38,021 nucleotides of DNA, from assembly GCA_012513825.1 (NCBI GenBank), contig JAAZBL010000240.1, positions 1 to 38,021 on the forward strand, read 5' to 3'. The DNA is from Limnobacter sp. GTDB lineage: Bacteria; Pseudomonadota; Gammaproteobacteria; Burkholderiales; Burkholderiaceae_E. The position numbers were made by a program, and so were the translations under genes. Below, in pieces: positions 33,993-38,021 of this stretch. The notes under the pieces were generated by a model. The model made no database searches, had not been told where the DNA came from, and worked only from the letters and a program-made list of their open reading frames with translations. Every line of letters starts with the position of its first letter. Position 1 is the first letter of the stretch.

Positions 33993-34258
33993 GGCCCAGC
34001 GGAAACGGAAGGCGAGGTGAGGGCGGCGCTGGCGGCAGCGCAGACGAGGCCGGCGAGCGCGGCGTCGGCGCGCCAGCCACGCAGCGGCTGATCGCATTGT
34101 TCGGCGCCGCCTGCCTGCTGTTCAATTTCCCGCTGCTCGCGCTGTGGAAACGCGACGCCGTCGTGTTCGGCGTGCCGCTGTTCCCGGTCGCGCTGTTCAC
34201 GGTCTGGGCCGTGCTGATCGGGCTGCTGGCCTGGATCGTCGAGCGGGCCGACGAATGA
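33989..34258 (+). CDS. small membrane protein between the DUF294 and sensor-kinase genes
   Basis: The frame encodes up to 89 residues. The second half has two hydrophobic helices (LIALFGAACLLFNFPLLALW, then VFGVPLFPVALFTVWAVLIG) and ends LLAWIVERADE, a plausible inner-membrane hairpin protein. No ATG or GTG starts it after the DUF294 stop. TTG at 33989 overlaps that stop as TTGA, copying the ATGA coupling seen elsewhere in this window, and is my choice. TTG at 34096, just before the first helix, is another option. Strong codon bias and a hydrophobic C-terminus argue that it is real. It could assist ActP or the sensor kinase, but I recognise no named family. Confidence 0.6.
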   Translation: MRPSGNGRRGEGGAGGSADEAGERGVGAPATQRLIALFGAACLLFNFPLLALWKRDAVVFGVPLFPVALFTVWAVLIGLLAWIVERADE

Positions 34259-34283
34259 CGGCCGCCCGGACAGCCTCCTAGAC

Positions 34284-37049
34284 ATGCTGTCGGCACCGCT
34301 GGTCCTCGGCGCGTCCTTCGCCTACCTGTTGCTGCTGTTCGCCGTCGCCGCCTTCGGCGACCGGCGCGCCGCGCAGGGGCGCTCGGTCATCGGCAATGCC
34401 TGGATCTACGCGCTGTCGATGGCCGTCTACTGCACGGCCTGGACCTACTTCGGCAGCGTCGGCCAGGCGTCGAAGCAGGGGCTCTGGTTCCTGCCCATCT
34501 ACCTGGGCCCGATGCTGGCGATGCTGCTCGCCTGGCTCGTCGTGCGCAAGATGATCCGGATCGCGCGCGCCTACCGGATCACGTCGATCGCCGACTTCAT
34601 CGCCAGCCGCTACGGCAAGAGCCGGCTGCTCGCGGCGCTCGTCACGCTGATCACGGTCGTCGGCATCGTTCCGTACATCGCGCTGCAGCTCAAGGCGATC
34701 TCGACCGGCTACGCGGTGCTGACCACACCGCCCGGCGCCAGCGCCGACGAGGGTGTCGCCTGGTGGCGCGACGGCACGCTGTACGTCGCGCTCGCGCTGG
34801 CCGGCTTCACGATCATCTTCGGCACGCGCCATCTCGACACCGCCGAGCGCCACGAGGGCATGGTCGCCGCGATCGCGTTCGAATCGCTGGTCAAGCTGCT
34901 GGCTTTCGTCGGCGTCGGCGCCTTCGTGACCTGGGGCCTGTTCGACGGGCTGGCCGACCTCTGGGCGCGCGCGCAGGCGCTGCCCGAGTTGAGCGGGCTG
35001 CTCGACCTGAGCCGGCATGCGGCTTCGCCCGCCTTCGCCTACGAGCAATGGTTCGCGCTGACGCTGCTGGCGGCGCTGTCGGTGCTGCTGCTGCCGCGCC
35101 AGTTCCAGGTCATGGTCGTCGAGAACGTCGACGAGCGACACCTGAAGCGCGCAGCCTGGGTGTTCCCGCTGTACCTGCTGCTGATCAACCTGTTCGTGCT
35201 GCCGATCGCGATCGGCGGCGAGCTGGCCTTCGGGCCGCGGCAGATGGATCCCGACGGCTTCGTGCTGTCGCTGCCGATGGCGCACGGCCAGCCGCTGCTG
35301 GCGCTGGCCGCGTTCATCGGCGGCCTGTCGGCGGCCACCGGCATGCTGATCGTCGAGACGATCGCCGTATCGACGATGGTCTGCAACGACCTCGTCATGC
35401 CGGCGCTGCTGCGCCTGCGCCGCTTCGGCGACCGCTCCGGCGGCGACCTGACCCGGTTGCTGCTCGGCATCCGGCGGGCCGCGATCATCGCGGTGCTGTT
35501 GCTCGGCTACCTCTACTTCCACCTGGCCGGCAGCGCCTATGCGCTGGTCAGCATCGGGCTGATCAGCTTCGCGGCGGTCGCGCAGTTCGCGCCGGCCATG
35601 TTCGGCGGCCTCTACTGGCGCGGCGGTACCCGGGGCGGCGCGCTGACCGGCCTGCTGGCGGGCTTCGGCCTGTGGGCCTACACGCTGATGCTGCCCTCGG
35701 TCGCGAAGTCCGGCTGGTTGCCGGCCGGATTCCTCGAGCACGGCCTGTTCGGCATCGAGCTGCTGCGTCCCGAACAGTTGTTCGGGCTAGACGGCCTCGA
35801 CAACCTCACGCATTCGCTGTTCTGGAGCCTGCTCGCGAACGTCGGCGCCTACGTCTGCGTGTCGCTGTGGCGCGCACCGACCGCTCGCGAGGCGAGCCAG
35901 GCGCTGCTGTTCGTCGACGTGTTCGAGCGGGGGCAGTCGGCCGGCGCGTTCGCGCCGGTGTTCTGGCGCGGCCGTGCGCGCGTCGCCGACCTGCTGCCCC
36001 TGGCCAGCCGCTTCCTCGGCGCGGCGCGGGCACGGCAGATCTTCGATGACTACGCACGCCAGGTCGGCGCGCGCAGGATCGAGGAAATCCCGCCGGACGC
36101 GCGCCTCGTGCACCACGTCGAGACGCAACTGGCCGGCGCCGTCGGCAGCGTCTCGGCGCGCGTGATGGTCGCCTCGGTCGTCGACGAGGAGGCGCTGGCG
36201 ATCGACGACGTGATGCGCATCCTCGACGAGGCCTCGCAACTGCGCAGCTATGCGCTCGCGCTGGAGGACAAGTCGCGTTCGCTCGAACGTGCGACGGCCG
36301 AGCTGCGCGCGGCCAACGAACAGCTGAAGAGCCTCGATCACCTGAAGGACGACTTCATGTCCTCGGTGACGCACGAGCTGCGCACGCCGTTGACCTCGAT
36401 CAGGGCCCTGTCGGAACTGATGGTCGACGATCCGGCGATGGATCCGGCGCAGCGCCAGCAGTTCCTCGGCATCATCGTGGCCGAGAGCGAGCGCCTGAGC
36501 CGGCTGGTCAACCAGGTGCTCGACCTGGCCAAGATCGAGTCGGGACACGCCGAATGGCACAACAGCGACGTCGACATGCGGATGCTGGTCGAGCATGCCG
36601 TGCAGACGACCGCCGAGCTGTTCCGCGAACGCGGCACCGTCGTCGAGTTCGAGGCGCCGGACGAGGTCCGCACGATCCGGGCCGATCCGGACCGGCTGAC
36701 GCAGGTGTTGCTGAACCTGTTGTCGAACGCGGCCAAGTTCGCGCCCGAGCAGGGCGGTCGCGTGCGGGTACGGCTGACGACCGACGAACAGGGCCTGACG
36801 GTCTCGGTCCACGACAACGGGCCGGGCGTTCCCGAGCACGAGCAGGCGATGGTGTTCGAGAAGTTTCGCCAGGGCGGCGATGCGGCGGCGCGGCCGCCGG
36901 GCACCGGCCTGGGCCTGCCGATCAGCCGGCAGATCGTCGGTCATTTCGGCGGGCGCATGTGGCTCGAGTCGCCGCCCGAAGGCGGAGCCCGCTTCGCGTT
37001 CTGGCTGCCGTGGCAGACTGCCGTTGATGGTCCGGAGGCTTCACGGTAG
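34284..37049 (+). CDS. sodium/solute symporter-fused sensor histidine kinase (CrbS/CbrA type)
   Basis: This is a 921-residue inner-membrane protein. Residues 1 to about 500 form an SSS-type transporter (ALSMAVYCTAWTYFGSVGQASKQG, RYGKSRLLAALVTLITVVGI, IGGLSAATGMLIVETIAVSTM). A linker with a short helical domain and a coiled coil (about 520-680, ending LRAANEQLKSLDHLKDDF) follows. The kinase core has His697 in SSVTHELRTP, the N-box in NLLSNAAKFAPE, DNGPGVP, and GTGLGLPIS. CrbS (acetate switch) and CbrA (C/N balance) share this architecture, and the actP neighbour favours acetate sensing. I do not see a clear PAS domain. The ATG at 34284 lies 25 bases after the small membrane gene. Confidence 0.93.
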   Translation: MLSAPLVLGASFAYLLLLFAVAAFGDRRAAQGRSVIGNAWIYALSMAVYCTAWTYFGSVGQASKQGLWFLPIYLGPMLAMLLAWLVVRKMIRIARAYRITSIADFIASRYGKSRLLAALVTLITVVGIVPYIALQLKAISTGYAVLTTPPGASADEGVAWWRDGTLYVALALAGFTIIFGTRHLDTAERHEGMVAAIAFESLVKLLAFVGVGAFVTWGLFDGLADLWARAQALPELSGLLDLSRHAASPAFAYEQWFALTLLAALSVLLLPRQFQVMVVENVDERHLKRAAWVFPLYLLLINLFVLPIAIGGELAFGPRQMDPDGFVLSLPMAHGQPLLALAAFIGGLSAATGMLIVETIAVSTMVCNDLVMPALLRLRRFGDRSGGDLTRLLLGIRRAAIIAVLLLGYLYFHLAGSAYALVSIGLISFAAVAQFAPAMFGGLYWRGGTRGGALTGLLAGFGLWAYTLMLPSVAKSGWLPAGFLEHGLFGIELLRPEQLFGLDGLDNLTHSLFWSLLANVGAYVCVSLWRAPTAREASQALLFVDVFERGQSAGAFAPVFWRGRARVADLLPLASRFLGAARARQIFDDYARQVGARRIEEIPPDARLVHHVETQLAGAVGSVSARVMVASVVDEEALAIDDVMRILDEASQLRSYALALEDKSRSLERATAELRAANEQLKSLDHLKDDFMSSVTHELRTPLTSIRALSELMVDDPAMDPAQRQQFLGIIVAESERLSRLVNQVLDLAKIESGHAEWHNSDVDMRMLVEHAVQTTAELFRERGTVVEFEAPDEVRTIRADPDRLTQVLLNLLSNAAKFAPEQGGRVRVRLTTDEQGLTVSVHDNGPGVPEHEQAMVFEKFRQGGDAAARPPGTGLGLPISRQIVGHFGGRMWLESPPEGGARFAFWLPWQTAVDGPEASR

Positions 37050-37129
37050 CTTGGGGGCGCGCTGATTTGCCGGTCGGGCGCGACCGCGGTGCCGAGTCGC
37101 AAGCCGGGCAGGGCATTCGGGAGGGGGGC

Positions 37130-37504
37130 ATGGCGTACAGGATCCTGATCGCAGACGACGAGCCGAACATCGTGGTCTCGCTCGAGTTCATGATGAAGCG
37201 CGAGGGCTACGAGGTGAGCATCGCGCGCGACGGCCAGCAGGCGCTCGATGCGATCCTGCGCGAGAAGCCCGATCTGGTGCTGCTCGACGCGATGATGCCG
37301 GGCATGTCGGGCTTCGACGTCTGCCAGGCGGTGCGCGCGAGGGACGAGCTCCGGGACACGAAGATCCTGATGCTGACTGCGAAGGGGCGCGACACCGACA
37401 TCGCGAAGGGGCTCGGCGTCGGCGTCGATGCCTACGTGACCAAGCCGTTCTCGACCCGCGACCTGGTGCGAAAGGTACAGGACCTGCTCGACGGCGCAGC
37501 GTGA
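37130..37504 (+). CDS. single-domain response regulator (receiver only)
   Basis: This 124-residue CheY-like receiver has the acidic pair Asp9-Asp10, phosphoacceptor Asp53 in LVLLDAMMPG, Thr83 and Lys105 in VTKPF, all intact. It ends four bases into the next gene (GTGA overlap) and has no DNA-binding or enzymatic output domain. The CrbR/CbrB regulators normally paired with such kinases do have an output domain, so this receiver must act by protein contact or feed a phosphorelay. The ATG at 37130 follows a G-rich GGAGGGGGG ribosome site. The upstream in-frame start at 37067 adds residues unlike any receiver. It is presumably phosphorylated by the kinase encoded 80 bases upstream. Confidence 0.94.
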   Translation: MAYRILIADDEPNIVVSLEFMMKREGYEVSIARDGQQALDAILREKPDLVLLDAMMPGMSGFDVCQAVRARDELRDTKILMLTAKGRDTDIAKGLGVGVDAYVTKPFSTRDLVRKVQDLLDGAA

Positions 37505-38021
37505 ACACCGATCGTCGGCTGCTTGTCGCGGTGCTGGCCCTCGCGCTGGCGCTGGCGGCGTGGCTGGTGCTCGGCGGACTGCTGTTCTGGCTCGCGCTCG
37601 ACGACGCGCAGCGCGCTTCGCTCGGTACGGCGCTCGGTCCGATCCTGGCGACGCACGGCTTTCTGCCGGTGCTCTGGTGGCTCGTCGGCGCCGGCCTTGC
37701 CGGCTGGCTGTTGCGTCGCCTGTACGAAAGCCATGTGGCCGCACCGTCGCGGCTGGCCGAAGCCACGCAGATCCTGATCGGCGACGTGGCGGCCGCCGAG
37801 CTGGCGCCGCAGGGCGGCGCGCCGACACGTCGGCTGACCGAGGCCGTCAACGAACTGGCTCGCCAGCGCCGCGAGCTGCACGCCGACATGGCACGGCAGG
37901 TCGCGTTGGCCAGCCAGCGCATCGAGCAGCAGCGCACGCGGCTGGCCGCGTTGATGGCCGAGCTCACGCAAAGCGTCGTCGTCTGCAATCTCGACGGTCG
38001 CATCCTGCTCTACAACGCGCG
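37501..38021 (+). CDS. membrane-anchored protein with PAS domain start (truncated by window end)
   Basis: The frame opens with GTG at 37501, overlapping the receiver stop (GTGA), and stays open to the window end (173 codons). Two hydrophobic helices (about residues 7-33 and 52-72) are followed by an amphipathic, Arg/Gln-rich coiled segment (RQRRELHADMARQVALASQR). A PAS-like beginning, ELTQSVVVCNLDGRILLYNA, then runs off the edge. In relatives, proteins with this start are membrane PAS proteins that end in a 3'-5' exonuclease (DnaQ-like) domain and sit next to actP/DUF294 genes. That ending is an expectation and not visible here. The alternative is a second sensor kinase. Confidence 0.65.
   Translation, partial: MNTDRRLLVAVLALALALAAWLVLGGLLFWLALDDAQRASLGTALGPILATHGFLPVLWWLVGAGLAGWLLRRLYESHVAAPSRLAEATQILIGDVAAAELAPQGGAPTRRLTEAVNELARQRRELHADMARQVALASQRIEQQRTRLAALMAELTQSVVVCNLDGRILLYNA

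Noticed and set aside
32130-34097. A 655-codon minus-strand frame opposite the DUF294 gene
   Set aside because: It is Gln/Arg/Val-rich without any domain; the plus-strand gene has intact CBS and nucleotidyltransferase motifs.
1-38021. CRISPR arrays, tRNA/rRNA genes, insertion sequences or prophage genes
   Set aside because: I found no regularly spaced repeats, cloverleaf-like sequences, transposase motifs or phage genes, and no clear shift in base composition.

Overview
The window reads as chromosomal DNA of a high-GC, aerobic Gram-negative proteobacterium, most likely a betaproteobacterium of the Burkholderiales. The reasons are the uniformly high GC with dense G/C-ending codons, periplasmic c-type cytochromes, the OtsB-GH15-OtsA trehalose block, and an acetate block of DUF485 protein, ActP, DUF294/CBS protein, symporter-fused histidine kinase and receiver. 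This lineage call is inferred from gene content, not from a marker gene. I see no rRNA, tRNA, CRISPR array, insertion sequence, phage gene or island-like change in composition. No stretch longer than about 290 bases lacks a gene.

Layout. 1-2.4 kb: the tail of an adenylate-forming (PaaK-like) enzyme, rlmJ (23S rRNA m6A methylase), and an orphan substrate-binding protein of an ABC importer on the minus strand. 2.6-6.3 kb: acylphosphatase, then a very large class A penicillin-binding protein. 6.5-10.6 kb: malate synthase G, an L-2-haloacid dehalogenase and a ROK-family sugar kinase. 10.55-14.6 kb: a minus-strand trehalose operon, otsB, a GH15 glucoamylase/trehalase-like gene and otsA, with start and stop codons overlapping. 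otsB appears to start at a rare ATT codon. 14.6-20.5 kb: NAD-binding oxidoreductase, CDF cation exporter, patatin-like phospholipase, SDR, periplasmic PRC-barrel protein, SAM methyltransferase and a small cupin. 20.6-25.3 kb: a class III transaminase, a di-haem and a tri-haem cytochrome c, and an aromatic/aspartate-type aminotransferase.

25.3-28.7 kb holds the most interesting locus. It has a periplasmic SBP56-family protein (methanethiol oxidase, MtoX) followed by one long gene that joins an SCO1/SenC copper-chaperone domain to a di-haem MauG/cytochrome c peroxidase domain. SCO and MauG proteins are known neighbours and presumed maturation factors of MtoX. Here they lie in one polypeptide, with an unusual C-x5-C motif in the SCO part. 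A nitronate monooxygenase lies just upstream on the same strand.

30-38 kb is a tightly packed acetate uptake and sensing block. In order it holds a DUF485 protein, ActP, a degenerate-cNMP/CBS/DUF294 nucleotidyltransferase-like protein, a small membrane protein with a non-ATG start, a sodium/solute-symporter-fused histidine kinase (CrbS/CbrA type), a receiver-only response regulator, and the start of a membrane protein with a PAS domain that runs off the window. By analogy with the CrbS/CrbR acetate switch, the kinase probably senses substrate flux and controls acetate use. Malate synthase elsewhere in the window would serve the same two-carbon metabolism.

Two convergent gene pairs overlap in their coding ends (10554-10633 and 25286-25347). 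In each pair the minus-strand protein carries an Arg/Pro-rich low-complexity tail made by the overlap.
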